Positions 45,476-54,670 are shown, counted from the stretch's first letter. The stretch is DNA of 64,000 nt from Elizabethkingia argenteiflava (GCF_009904105.1 NZ_JAAABJ010000642.1:1-64000), one strand, 5' to 3'. Translations and numbers: made by a program. Notes: generated from the letters alone by a model not told the origin.

Positions 45476-46075
45476 GTTTTAGATAGCATTATTCTCTATT
45501 TATTTAAAAATGAATAGGAAGAAGAAATGAGGCTAACGAGAGCTGAATACACTTATTGGTTTTATTTTGTAGCTACGAAATTGTTTTTCAGACAATATAA
45601 TTTAACCCATTAGATTAGGTAAGCAAAAATAAGTTTAAAGTAGATTGTAACATTTCTGTGCAAAGATATTTTATGCCAAATATTTTTAAGTTGCTAAAAA
45701 ACATTCTTTACCATCATTGTTTTTCGTAACCTAAGTATGCATGATTAAAAATATGAGAAGCAAGATTAGAATAACAAGAGCCTGACTAAAAAAGGTGTAT
45801 TCACACCTTATGACCGCACTGTTAAAACCGAAAAAAAAGAGCATAGCCAATGACCGTATTTGCTAGACTATTGTGAGGGGTATTCCTAACTTCACAATAT
45901 TCAAGTTTTCTTTAAAAATGATAATCTCATCACCAGGATGGTGCTATTAAACAATATCCTGTAGGTGAATACTCTTCTTTCAATATAAATATTATTTATT
46001 TTAAATAGAATATATTTTAAAGTTACGGCCCATTATCATAACGGGCCTACAACTACAAAGATGAATAAATTCTTT
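45476..46075. other. gene-free stretch
   Basis: No gene could be supported. A 7-base-stem hairpin (AAGGTGT/ACACCTT) lies at 45792-45809. A stem of GGCCC with GGGCC at 46027-46047 sits beyond the stop of the minus-strand gene ending at 46076 and might end its transcript. Short open pieces (for example 45527-45610 from an ATG) have no family features. Confidence 0.35.
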
Positions 46076-46939
46076 CTACTGGATAGAAAGTAGGGCTGCT
46101 TTTACAGCATCGCCTAAGGATTCCAGATGTCCGCCTATTAATTCAGCAAGCCTATTATCGTTTGTTTCCAAGGCCCCATTATTTACTTCTGCATCTACAC
46201 TGGCAAAAAATTGTGCAGTAGGAGCAGGCATATGGGCTTTTTCTTCTAGTACTTTCGCATATTCTTCCACAGAGAGGTCTATATATTGAATATCTTTCCC
46301 TGATTGCTTAGAGATTTCAGCAGCATAATCGCTCATTGTAAAAGCATTTCCGCCTAATTCATAAATTTTGTTTTTATGACCTTCACCTGTCAGTACCCTT
46401 ACAGCAGCTTTTGCATAATCATTACGTGTGGCAGCAGATATTTTTCCGTTGCCAGCACTGCCATAAACAGCTCCTGATTGAAGCACTCCGCTAAGAGAAG
46501 CGGTATAGTTTTCAATATACCACCCGTTTCTCAATAGGGTATAATCCAAACCGCAGCTTTTTAGATAATGCTCTGTTTCTTTATGTTCGGCTGCCAAACC
46601 AAGTGGGGAAATATCTGTCCGCAAAAGACTGGTATAGGCAATGGATGAAACTCCAGCTTTCTTAGCCCCGTCTATTACGTTTTTGTGTTGGGGAAAACGC
46701 TTTCCGATTTCATTGCTGGAAATCAACAACAATTTTGAAATCCCCTTCAATGCTTCGCAAATTTGCTCGGGATGGTCGTAGTCGAATGCTCTTGCCTCCA
46801 CGCCTAAATCCTGTGCTTTTTCCGGATGGCGTACCAATGCTACGATTTGGCTTGCATCCACTTCTTTTTTCAGGTTTTCAATTACTTTCCTTCCTAATTG
46901 TCCCGTTGCTCCGGTAACGCCTATTTTAATTTGTTCCAT
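46076..46939 (-). CDS. NmrA-like NAD(P)H:quinone oxidoreductase (QorB/YtfG-like)
   Basis: 287 residues. The NADP-binding loop is GATGQLGRKV (G10, G13, G16), followed by ALVRHPEKAQDLGVEARAFD, SKLLLISSNEIGKR and SIAYTSLLRTDISPLGLAAE, HKETEHYLKSCGLDYTLLRN and NGWYIENY, all typical of YtfG/QorB. Such enzymes reduce quinones with NADPH. It is divergent from an HxlR regulator, the pairing known for ytfG/ytfH and qorB-type loci. A -7 box and a strong dyad lie between them, so control by the regulator is likely. Confidence 0.88.
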   Translation of the reverse strand: MEQIKIGVTGATGQLGRKVIENLKKEVDASQIVALVRHPEKAQDLGVEARAFDYDHPEQICEALKGISKLLLISSNEIGKRFPQHKNVIDGAKKAGVSSIAYTSLLRTDISPLGLAAEHKETEHYLKSCGLDYTLLRNGWYIENYTASLSGVLQSGAVYGSAGNGKISAATRNDYAKAAVRVLTGEGHKNKIYELGGNAFTMSDYAAEISKQSGKDIQYIDLSVEEYAKVLEEKAHMPAPTAQFFASVDAEVNNGALETNDNRLAELIGGHLESLGDAVKAALLSIQ

Positions 46940-46965
46940 TGTTCTGAATTTAAATTTTTATAATA

Positions 46966-46973
46966 CAAAATTA
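46966..46973 (-). promoter_or_regulatory. -7 box for the quinone-reductase gene (TAATTTTG)
   Basis: TAATTTTG on the minus strand, 26 bases before the ATG at 46939. A TTG element lies about 24 bases upstream, next to the dyad at 47000-47035. Confidence 0.55.
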
Positions 46974-46999
46974 ACTACATTTGCTATACTTTTTATACA

Positions 47000-47035
47000 A
47001 CTATATGATTGTATAGCGCTATACTTTTATATAGT
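47000..47035. promoter_or_regulatory. nested dyad, candidate HxlR operator
   Basis: GTATAGCGCTATAC (47011-47024) is a perfect 14-base palindrome. It sits exactly at the centre of an outer inverted repeat, ACTATAT at 47000-47006 and ATATAGT at 47029-47035. The whole 36-base element lies between the divergent genes, ends 3 bases before the HxlR ATG, and borders the -33 region of the reductase promoter. A dimeric HxlR protein would fit. Confidence 0.65.
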
Positions 47036-47037
47036 GA

Positions 47038-47439
47038 ATGACTGCAAAACCGGATAAAATATTTGAAAGAATAAAAACGATAAAGATGATGACTTGTGAT
47101 AAGAGTTTTATTATGGCCCTAAAAGATTCCCTCAACGTGGTAAATGGAAAGTGGAAACTGGCAATAATATGTGTATTGCTTAACGGAAAAAGGCGTTTTT
47201 CGGATATTCAGAACGCCATTTCCAATATTTCTCCTCGTATGGTTTCCAAAGAATTAAAAGAATTAGAAATTAATGGTGTCATCAAAAGGAAAGTAACGGA
47301 TTGTGTACCGGTATTGATTGAGTATGAATTGACTCCTTCTGGGCAACGACTCAACGAAGTAATTGAAAAAATGGTAGAATGGGGAATTAGGCACCGTGAA
47401 GATGCTGTTGGTGAAACGATAAAACCGACTAAGCCTTAA
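47038..47439 (+). CDS. HxlR family transcriptional regulator
   Basis: 133 residues with the HxlR winged helix: DSLNVVNGKWKLAIICVLLN, GKRRFSDIQNAISNISPRMV, SKELKELEINGVIKRKV, and the wing ending in YELTPSGQRL. Cysteine 20 (MMTCDKSF) stands just before the DNA-binding domain, where redox-sensing members (YodB, HypR, QorR types) keep their reactive cysteine. With the divergent quinone reductase this suggests a quinone or electrophile sensor; sensing itself is inference. The dyad overlaps its own promoter region, so it is probably autoregulated. Confidence 0.88.
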   Translation: MTAKPDKIFERIKTIKMMTCDKSFIMALKDSLNVVNGKWKLAIICVLLNGKRRFSDIQNAISNISPRMVSKELKELEINGVIKRKVTDCVPVLIEYELTPSGQRLNEVIEKMVEWGIRHREDAVGETIKPTKP

Positions 47440-47803
47440 TCGAAATCAAAACCTAATATCGATGCTTGGTGTGCGTTTCCTATTTTTAATGTTTTTTCAC
47501 TAAAACTGTCAATAGCGTGTTTATGAGGTTCTCCTATTCAATCATCAAATTTTGAATAGCGGATGTTTGTACATATTCCAGACATTTTACGTTCCCGTTT
47601 TTAAATTCTCAAAAACGTCTATAAAGTATTGAAGGTGAATCTCCATTATAAATAAATATCAACCATGACAAGTAAGTTGACATAAACCGTTTCTCATATG
47701 GATTTTATTTATTTTATATCATATAATATAAACTGGATTTAACTTGTGATGAAGTGCTCGTATTTATACATAAACCCGTCATGGGCATTGTTTAAGCAAT
47801 TAA

Positions 47804-48178
47804 ACATATGGGTGGCATGTGTTAATTAAAAAACAGATTATTTCCATTTATAAAAAATATTGGTCAAAAGATCTTTCAGTTTATGATTATGGATCAGGAG
47901 TAATCATATCACCGACAGTATATTTTTAGCTATGGGTAAACGAGAATATCAAAGCTCTCGAAGCAAGGTTTCTTGCGTCTCAAAAAGTTTGGTATTGTGG
48001 GATATCAGTTTTATTCTATTTGTATTGTCAAGGTATATTTAGGAGTTTTTTGATCTGAGTAGACTTCAGTTCCTAACATGCACAATTGGTAGAATATAAA
48101 GTTAAAATGTTTGATTGGGCGCTGATAGATGATAAGGGATATCCTTCACAAAGCATCCGTTCAATTTATTTAGCCTGA
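47804..48178 (+). pseudogene. decayed gene of unknown family
   Basis: 125 codons in one frame with only three internal stops: KYWSKDLSVYDYGSGVIISP, LWVNENIKALEARFLASQKV, YCGISVLFYLYCQGIFRSFL, and KMFDWALIDDKGYPSQSIRS. The text is coherent and soluble-protein-like. A different frame upstream (about 47690-47824, with CSYLYINPSWALFKQLNIW) may be its 5' part after a frameshift. The family is not recognised. The remaining DNA of this 995-base gap (47440-47690, 48179-48434) shows nothing. Confidence 0.5.
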
Positions 48179-48434
48179 CAAAATTTATATTTATTAAAAA
48201 CAAACTTAATTTTTTGTATTTATAAATAATCATCAGTAGGTATATGCGTTTTTTAAGACTCGTGAAATTTTGATCAAATAGATTTTGAAATTTATTCTAG
48301 CTTTTTATGGCTTTCAATTCACATCTTTTGTTAAGAATTTAGCATATATCCAGTGAAAGCTGCTTTTTTAAAAATAAACTTTTCTGTGTCTTCAAAAAAG
48401 TGGTTTTAAGTAAAGGAAGTACTAATGATTATTT

Positions 48435-49676
48435 TTATTCTATAAATTCTAAATCCTTATCATGTGTTTCTGAAATACTTAATGTAGCGTAAAAGGCAAG
48501 TCCGAATACAATAACCCCTATAATGCCGGCACTGAGAATAACTGAAAAATCTTTTTTCAAGTAATCAAAAGCAATAATCATCAGCGGAACACAACCCCGT
48601 ACCATATTCGGGATAGTGGTGGTAGCTGTATTTCGTATATTGGTGCCAAATTGCTCTGCTGCAAGGGTTACAAACATCGCCCAATATCCAGTACTGACTC
48701 CTAGCCAAATGCAGACCGCATAATATTGTTTTTCAGTATTAAGCTTGCTAAATAAGAGTACACCAACTCCGATGATCGTTAGAACAAGCATATAGAAAAT
48801 AGCCATTTTACGGGATTTCAATGCGTGGGATATAAATCCACTTATAAAATCGCCTACTGAGACCCCTACATAAGCCCACATAATCGCTTTACCTGGATTG
48901 ATTTCTTTAATTCCCAATTCTGGAGCAAATTGATTGGCCAGAACGGCTAAAATCCCAATACAATACCATGTAGGCAGGCCAATAGCAATACACTTGCAAT
49001 ATCTGATAAAGCGATCTTTATTTGTGAAGAAAGATATAAAATTACCTTTAGAGACATTCTGCTGCCCCACATTTTTATAAATTCCGGATTCCGATACACT
49101 TATGCGTAGAAACAAAAGTAAAAGCCCTAAAATTCCTCCGATAATATATGAGATATTCCACCCACCCGCTAATTCTACCGTTAATTGAGCGACTACCGCT
49201 CCCATCAATCCAAAACCGGCGACAAGAGAAGTTCCGATGGCTCTTAAGTTTTTAGGTAAACTTTCAGATACCAATGTAATACCTGCTCCTAGTTCTCCTG
49301 CTAAACCTATTCCGGCAATAAAACGCAAGAGTGCATAAATATAGGCCAGATTATTTTTTGGAAAATAGGGGAGAAATCCACAAGCTATGTTGGCTAGGGA
49401 ATACACCAAAATAGAACCGAACAATACTGACAGGCGGCCTTTTTTATCTCCTAAAACGCCCCAAAATATTCCACCTAGCAAGAGACCTACCATTTGACAA
49501 TTGAGGATAAAGGTACCATCTATGTCAGGCCTCAAACCCAGATCTTTTAAACTCGGAATTCTTACAATTCCAAAGAGTAATAAATCATAAATATCTACAA
49601 AATAGCCTAGTGCCGAAATGATTACAGGAGTTGAAAAGATGTACCTTAAGTTAGTGGAGAGGGCGGTTTTTTCCAT
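48435..49676 (-). CDS. MFS transporter
   Basis: 413 residues with twelve predicted transmembrane helices. The opening ALGYFVDIYDLLLFGIVRI and the loop GVLGDKKGRLSVLFGS match the metabolite:proton symporter branch (sugar or organic-acid porters such as ShiA/ProP relatives). The second half keeps the matching SFISGFISHALKSRK-type loop in altered form. Substrate unknown. A promoter box lies 13 bases upstream. Confidence 0.85.
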   Translation of the reverse strand: MEKTALSTNLRYIFSTPVIISALGYFVDIYDLLLFGIVRIPSLKDLGLRPDIDGTFILNCQMVGLLLGGIFWGVLGDKKGRLSVLFGSILVYSLANIACGFLPYFPKNNLAYIYALLRFIAGIGLAGELGAGITLVSESLPKNLRAIGTSLVAGFGLMGAVVAQLTVELAGGWNISYIIGGILGLLLLFLRISVSESGIYKNVGQQNVSKGNFISFFTNKDRFIRYCKCIAIGLPTWYCIGILAVLANQFAPELGIKEINPGKAIMWAYVGVSVGDFISGFISHALKSRKMAIFYMLVLTIIGVGVLLFSKLNTEKQYYAVCIWLGVSTGYWAMFVTLAAEQFGTNIRNTATTTIPNMVRGCVPLMIIAFDYLKKDFSVILSAGIIGVIVFGLAFYATLSISETHDKDLEFIE

Positions 49677-49689
49677 TTTTAAATTTTAA

Positions 49690-49697
49690 CAAAAATA
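49690..49697 (-). promoter_or_regulatory. -7 box for the MFS gene (TATTTTTG)
   Basis: TATTTTTG on the minus strand, 13 bases before the MFS ATG. Confidence 0.45.
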
Positions 49698-49818
49698 TAA
49701 ATAATATTAGTTCCTATAACTTTTTATGAAAAAAAGAAAAGACAGAGATCAATAGAGGAGATGATTTTTATTAAAGATCAAAGACGGGTTATCAGTAATG
49801 AATTTTCAGTTTCATTAA

Positions 49819-49852
49819 AAAAAACCTTCTCAACATGTTGAGAAGGTTTTTT
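49819..49852 (-). terminator. rplS terminator
   Basis: A fully palindromic element: CCTTCTCAACA and TGTTGAGAAGG, flanked by A and T runs, 16 bases beyond the rplS stop. Confidence 0.88.
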
Positions 49853-49868
49853 ACTGTATAAGCTTTGA

Positions 49869-50225
49869 TTACTTAGCGCCGTGGGCTCTATCTTTAATTC
49901 TGGCTTTTTTACCTCTAAGGTCGCGGAAGTAGTAAATTCTTGCTCTTCTCACTTTACCTCTTCTGTTTACCTCGATTTTCTGAAGGGCAGGCATATTGAT
50001 AGGAAAAACTCTCTCTACTCCTACATCTCCACTCATTTTACGGATGGTAAATGTCTTCGTAGCACCGGTACCTCTTAATTGAATTACCACACCTTTAAAG
50101 AACTGTGTTCTTGTTTTGTTCCCTTCTTTAATTTCGTAATACACAGTGAGGGTATCTCCTGCCTTGAATTCAGGAAATTCTTTTTTTGTAATGTACTTAT
50201 CTTGTACGTACTTAATTAAATCCAT
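49869..50225 (-). CDS. rplS: 50S ribosomal protein L19
   Basis: 118 residues from the ATG at 50225, which gives the standard MDLIKYVQ start; an earlier in-frame start at 50261 would add 12 unrelated residues. Family text: FPEFKAGDTLTVYYEIKEGN, KGVVIQLRGTGATKTFTIRK, ERVFPINMPALQKIEVNRRG, KVRRARIYYFRDLRGKKARI. L19 sits at the 30S-50S interface. It is not followed by trmD or rimM, so it stands alone. Confidence 0.96.
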   Translation of the reverse strand: MDLIKYVQDKYITKKEFPEFKAGDTLTVYYEIKEGNKTRTQFFKGVVIQLRGTGATKTFTIRKMSGDVGVERVFPINMPALQKIEVNRRGKVRRARIYYFRDLRGKKARIKDRAHGAK

Positions 50226-50383
50226 TTTAATTAAAAATAAAAAGTTGATATCAAACAACATACACGTCTTTCGTCAGAGGTTGATTAACAGTGTGCAAAT
50301 TTAAAACATTTTTCTAGGTTTTACAAATGTTTGGAGAGGATTCCAGATTAAAAATACCAAGAGATCCTCCATATGGCTTAAGT

Positions 50384-50941
50384 TTAAGGGGTAAATACTT
50401 CAAATTTTCCATCCTCAAAGAAGAAGATGATTTTCTTGATGCGTTTTTCCTGACAATCAGTCTTTTGCGACATACTGTCTGTTTTCTCAGTTCCTAAAGG
50501 CTGAGAATCGGATAAAATTTTTGTTGCCGAATCTTTGATTGAAGCATTCGATTCTGATGGCTCAGACTGTTTGTTTATTTCTTCGATATCACTTAATAAA
50601 GGTCCTCCAAAATTAGAGGCCCATGTAAACAAATCTGGGCGAGGTAAGGAAGTCTCTTGATAGGCGTGCGGCTTTTTTTCTTCACGGGTAGGGGGGAGCT
50701 CTTTTTCTTTCGGGATTTGGGAGTCTTGCTCTATCATCTCTCCTTTACCGTATATCAGCCAATCCCATGCTATTTCGGGAAAACGATTTTTAATCTTAAT
50801 AATAAAATCCAAAGAAGCTTTGTTTCGCCCCGACGTAATATGTGAAATACTAGAACGGGGGACCTCAATGCTATCCGCAAATTCTGAAGGTGAATAGCCG
50901 AAGTGATCGATTACTTTTCTAATTCTATCTGAGATTTCCAT
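50384..50941 (-). CDS. XRE/Cro-type helix-turn-helix regulator
   Basis: 185 residues. The N-terminal 65 form a lambda-repressor-like domain: MEISDRIRKVIDHFGYSPSE, FADSIEVPRSSISHITSGRN, KASLDFIIKIKNRFPEIAWD, WLIYGKGEM. The remainder is polar and low in complexity, with a short ordered end (IFFFEDGKFEVF). The type is a conserved flavobacterial transcription factor. The TTACA-AA-TGTAA dyad starts 3 bases before its start codon, suggesting autoregulation. I see no phage or restriction genes beside it. Confidence 0.85.
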   Translation of the reverse strand: MEISDRIRKVIDHFGYSPSEFADSIEVPRSSISHITSGRNKASLDFIIKIKNRFPEIAWDWLIYGKGEMIEQDSQIPKEKELPPTREEKKPHAYQETSLPRPDLFTWASNFGGPLLSDIEEINKQSEPSESNASIKDSATKILSDSQPLGTEKTDSMSQKTDCQEKRIKKIIFFFEDGKFEVFTP

Positions 50942-50943
50942 AA

Positions 50944-50955
50944 TTACAAATGTAA
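50944..50955. promoter_or_regulatory. TTACAAATGTAA dyad before the XRE gene
   Basis: A hyphenated palindrome (TTACA, AA, TGTAA) 3 bases upstream of the XRE start codon. Further copies of its ACAAATGT core in the same orientation occur at 50323, 51014, 53102 and 53425. Confidence 0.45.
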
Positions 50956-51503
50956 AAAATATTTTTTTAAAATTGTGAATTCAGATTGGAAAAAATAAAT
51001 TTTTAGTTTGTTTACAAATGTTAAATGTTAATTATTGAGCTTATTTCCAGATCGTTATCATCTTAATAAAATGCGATTATACTCAGTCTTGATGAGGCTT
51101 TCGTTTATTTACATTTTTAAACTTTTATTTCTAATAATAGAATATATAGGAAACTTTCTTCCTTCCGGACCTATAAAAGACTAAATTAAAATTCATGCTA
51201 CCTGTTGTGTATTTAGAATTAAAAAAGGCTAATCATCTAATAAAGATATGTTTATAATTGATTACTAATTAATTAGTAATCTTATTCAAATTACAAAATT
51301 ATTTTAAAATGATGAATAAACATATGTAAACACATAGATAAACTGTTGTATAGAGAAAATAAGAGAGACACGAAGTTGTAAATTTTCAGATTTCACGGAG
51401 ATTTTAGTCGTGGGTGCACGTCTATTGCAATTTGTAAAATCAACTGGTTAAAATGTTTAACAATTTGTTTCACCGATCCAATAAAACCCGAATATGGATG
51501 GGT
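50956..51503. other. gene-free stretch upstream of the XRE gene and the IS relic
   Basis: No gene. It contains a second TTTACAAATGTTAA site at 51011-51024. The last 100 bases may include further transposase remains, but no motif could be assigned there. Confidence 0.4.
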
Positions 51504-51929
51504 ACGGTGCAGAAAACAAGGTGCTTTGGCTTTAAACTTTATGCAGTTTGATAAAATGAAATCTTAGATTGGTTTGATCTTTCACCGGCAAATGCTCCTG
51601 ATGTAAATGACCTACACCATAGAAAGGAGACCTTTTAAAACTGCATTTTAATACGAGATAGGGGTGGGGTTATCAGGTTGATTTACATGATTCTTTCAGT
51701 ACCTATGCGTAAGAACCAACATGATTTTGTCGACTTTTCTACGAAAAAATCAAAGATACGAAGGCAAATAGAAATCAATATCTCACCACAATGCGGAGCA
51801 TTTTTAAATCATATCTATTTTGTGAAAACCTTTCAGGGTTTAGCCACCAGAATAGCTTCAAAAATAACTTCTTTTACTATGATTCAATACCTCAATTTTT
51901 TTGTCTTTAATAGAGGTTTGAATAGGTGA
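51504..51929 (+). mobile_element. IS982-family transposase remnant
   Basis: 142 codons in one continuous frame carry the second half of an IS982 transposase with only nonsense changes: CFGFKLYAV (family: YGYKLHAV), two stops, WFDLSPANAPDVNDL (family: FDLTxAxVHDxxYL), a stop, NCILIRDRGG (family: LIGDRGY), VPMRKNQ, KIRRQIEINISPQC (family: RKRIETxFSQL) and TRIASKITSFTMIQYLNFF. The family consensus is quoted from memory. The N-terminal half and the terminal inverted repeats were not found. The element is immobile and old. Confidence 0.72.
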
Positions 51930-51965
51930 AAGTTAATTTTTTTAATGCAAAATGGTATAGCTTTT

Positions 51966-53045
51966 CTATTTTCCTTCCCCTGCTATAGGCTTATTAGAAG
52001 GAGGAATTAATAGAGACGCGATAATACTACCCCCGAGTATGATGAGAATAATGATCAAAGAATGAACCGTCTTAAAGCCCCACGCATCCAAGAAGTGGTG
52101 AAAGATCATTTTCAGTCCTATAAAGCTTAGAAGAAAGGCAAGTCCTGTTTTTAAATATCTAAATTTGCCCACAATATTAGCCAATAGGAAAAACATAGAA
52201 CGAAGGCCCAGGATCGCAAAAATATTCGAAAAGAAGACAATATATGGATCTTTAGTGACAGAAAAAATAGCAGGTATAGAGTCTACAGCAAATATCAAAT
52301 CAGTAAATTCTATGATAAGCAAGACGAGAAATAAAGGGGTAATCTTTCTTACACCATCTATCACAACAAAAAATCGACCACCTTCAAACCGGTTGTGTAC
52401 CATAAAATATTTATGGGCAAATTTAACCACCGGATGTTTTTCTGTATCGAGCTGTTCTTCCTCTTTACTAAAAAACATACGAATACCCGTAAAGATTAAA
52501 AAAGCCCCGAATATATACATAATCCACTCAAATCGGTTGAGAAGAGAAGCCCCTACAAAAATAAAGATAAAACGCATCAAAATAGCGCCGAGTATGCCCC
52601 AAATTAGCACTTTATGGTAGTTGGTCTTAGCAACTTTAAAAGAGCTGAATATCAATAATATCACAAATATATTATCAATTGATAAGGCGTATTCTACAAT
52701 ATATCCGGTTATATATTCAAGAGCAATATTTTTATTATAAAGCTTGAGACTGGCCTCTAAATCTCCTGGTATTACCTTTAAAGAGAGATGGTGCTTGTTA
52801 ATAGTCTTTTGTAGACTTTCTATACTATCTATGTTGTGTAAGTAGTTTCCATAATTCGCCAGAAAAAAATAGAACCCTAAAGCGATGCCTATGACCAAAA
52901 GGCTCATAGTCAGGGCTTTTTTGGGAGATACCTCATTGGCATTTATACTGTTTTTATTCCTTTTGGATAATAGCCCCAAATCAACAACCAATAGGAATAC
53001 GATCAGGGCTAGAAAAGCTATGATAAATAAAAGTTCTCCGTTCAT
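51966..53045 (-). CDS. TerC/Alx family membrane protein
   Basis: 359 residues, about nine transmembrane helices. Family motifs: EYALSIDNIFVILLIFSSFK (with the conserved acidic pair in the membrane), LIFTGIRMFFSKEEEQ, LIIEFTDLIFAVDSIPAIFS and FAILGLRSMFFLL. TerC/Alx proteins act in metal (manganese) export or tellurite resistance. Monocistronic, with a -7 box 19 bases upstream. Confidence 0.9.
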   Translation of the reverse strand: MNGELLFIIAFLALIVFLLVVDLGLLSKRNKNSINANEVSPKKALTMSLLVIGIALGFYFFLANYGNYLHNIDSIESLQKTINKHHLSLKVIPGDLEASLKLYNKNIALEYITGYIVEYALSIDNIFVILLIFSSFKVAKTNYHKVLIWGILGAILMRFIFIFVGASLLNRFEWIMYIFGAFLIFTGIRMFFSKEEEQLDTEKHPVVKFAHKYFMVHNRFEGGRFFVVIDGVRKITPLFLVLLIIEFTDLIFAVDSIPAIFSVTKDPYIVFFSNIFAILGLRSMFFLLANIVGKFRYLKTGLAFLLSFIGLKMIFHHFLDAWGFKTVHSLIIILIILGGSIIASLLIPPSNKPIAGEGK

Positions 53046-53064
53046 CTGTTAGTAATATTGAATA

Positions 53065-53072
53065 CAAAGGTA
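53065..53072 (-). promoter_or_regulatory. -7 box for terC (TACCTTTG)
   Basis: TACCTTTG on the minus strand, 19 bases before the TerC ATG. The palindrome at 53099-53112 lies where its -33 region would be. Confidence 0.5.
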
Positions 53073-53371
53073 GTATAAAAAGCGAATAAAATAACATATT
53101 TACAAATGTAAACAAATAGGTAATCAAAAAACATCTTTAAACCCCTTCGTTTAATCTTTTTTTCCACACATATTAGAATTTAAGCTTATTAATAGCTTAA
53201 AGTAAATGTAAATCTAAGCTATAGATAAACAAAATTAAGCACTGATATACAGTAATTTATAAGTGCATATTATTAAAAACATAAGACTTAAATTTATCAA
53301 CAGACAAAATGGCATAGTCTGAATGTTTAACTATTTACAAAAGTGAATTAGAAAAAGAATTTAAAATGTAC
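53073..53371. other. divergent terC/M14 intergenic region with TTTACAAATGTAAA
   Basis: No gene. TTTACAAATGTAAA (53099-53112) is a perfect hyphenated palindrome and the best copy of the motif found before the XRE gene. The rest is AT-rich with no further signal. Confidence 0.45.
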
Positions 53372-53379
53372 TATCTTTG
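53372..53379 (+). promoter_or_regulatory. -7 box for the M14 gene (TATCTTTG)
   Basis: TATCTTTG, 21 bases before the ATG at 53401. Confidence 0.5.
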
Positions 53380-53400
53380 AGAAATTAAAATAAAAGCAAA

Positions 53401-54507
53401 ATGGCATCAGTTTTTAAGTATTTTACAAATGTTAATTTTCCAAATCGCTATGTAGCCCCTCAAAAACTATTTTCTTACCTTGAATCCTATTATCAACATT
53501 ATATTACTCAGATAGGAAAATCTGTTTTAGGTCAGCCTATTTATAAATTTTCAATGGGAAAGGGAAAAGTTCATGTACTTGCCTGGTCTCAGATGCACGG
53601 CAATGAGTCGACGGCTACTCTGGCTATGTTGGATTTGATGTATTCATTAGAAAGAGATGAATCGCTGCGAGATAGACTATTTAGTAAAATTACATTAGAT
53701 TTTATTTTTATGTTGAATCCTGACGGTGCCGAAAGATGGACCCGACGAAATGCTCTAGATATAGATGTTAATCGGGATTTCTTAAAAGAATCTAGTCCTG
53801 AAATTAAGATACTTAAAAAAATAGTGAAAGAGAAAAAATATAATTATGCTCTTAATTTACATGATCAGCGAACTATTTTTACTACTGATGGTATCCATCC
53901 AGCTACTTTATCTTTCCTTGCACCTTCTTATGATCAGAACAGAAGCCTTAACACGAATAGAAAGATCAGCATGTCCGTGATCGCCCATATTTATTCGGAT
54001 TTAAAGAACAAAATCCCTCATCGTATCGGTCGTTATTCTGATGAATTTTATCCCAGCTCTACGGGTGATAATTTTATGTTAGCGGGTATTCCTACTCTTT
54101 TATTTGAAGGAGGGCATTCTGAAAATGATTACTTAAGAAAGGAAACCCGTAAATACTACACCTTAGCCTTATATGACGCTTTGGCCATTATGTCTATTAT
54201 ACAGGGACAAAGCTTAGTTTATAATACCTATTTTGATATTCCGGAAAACCAACAGACGCATTATGATCTTATCTATAGAAATGTAAAGCTAAATACTGAT
54301 TTCCATTGTGTGCTGGATATAGCGGTTCAGTATAGGGAAGTTATACAACCAGGAGAGGAGGAAATTACCTTTATACCTATGGTTGTAGAGGTGGGAGATC
54401 TTGCCAATAAAAAAGCATGGAAGGAAGTAGATGCCACAGGGAAAAAATTTATTTCCGAGTATAAATTTCCTAAATTGGATCAAGTAGTCAACTTTAGTAT
54501 AGAATAG
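53401..54507 (+). CDS. M14 family zinc carboxypeptidase
   Basis: 368 residues, no signal peptide. The zinc ligands are H and E in WSQMHGNESTA and the later H in ALNLHDQRT; NPDGAERWTRRN and DVNRDF bind the substrate carboxylate, and the catalytic glutamate lies in LLFEGGHSENDYLRKE. About 100 residues after the catalytic domain form a small extra beta domain. Cytosolic M14 enzymes of this type trim peptides or modified amino acids; substrate unknown. Confidence 0.87.
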   Translation: MASVFKYFTNVNFPNRYVAPQKLFSYLESYYQHYITQIGKSVLGQPIYKFSMGKGKVHVLAWSQMHGNESTATLAMLDLMYSLERDESLRDRLFSKITLDFIFMLNPDGAERWTRRNALDIDVNRDFLKESSPEIKILKKIVKEKKYNYALNLHDQRTIFTTDGIHPATLSFLAPSYDQNRSLNTNRKISMSVIAHIYSDLKNKIPHRIGRYSDEFYPSSTGDNFMLAGIPTLLFEGGHSENDYLRKETRKYYTLALYDALAIMSIIQGQSLVYNTYFDIPENQQTHYDLIYRNVKLNTDFHCVLDIAVQYREVIQPGEEEITFIPMVVEVGDLANKKAWKEVDATGKKFISEYKFPKLDQVVNFSIE

Positions 54508-54670
54508 AAAGTAAGGCTTAAAAACAATATCGTTTACAGGATACGCTGTTTAATCTTGTCACTCATTTAGATTTTGTAAGTCTGGATTGCAGAAAAAAGA
54601 AAATGCGCTTACTTCATCAAAAAGCCGTATTTTAGTGGTCCAAAATTATTCTGTAAATAAAAATTATAAT

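Noticed and set aside
50384-50941. Phage repressor or restriction-modification controller
   Set aside because: No phage, integrase, methylase or endonuclease gene flanks the XRE gene; it looks like a chromosomal regulator.
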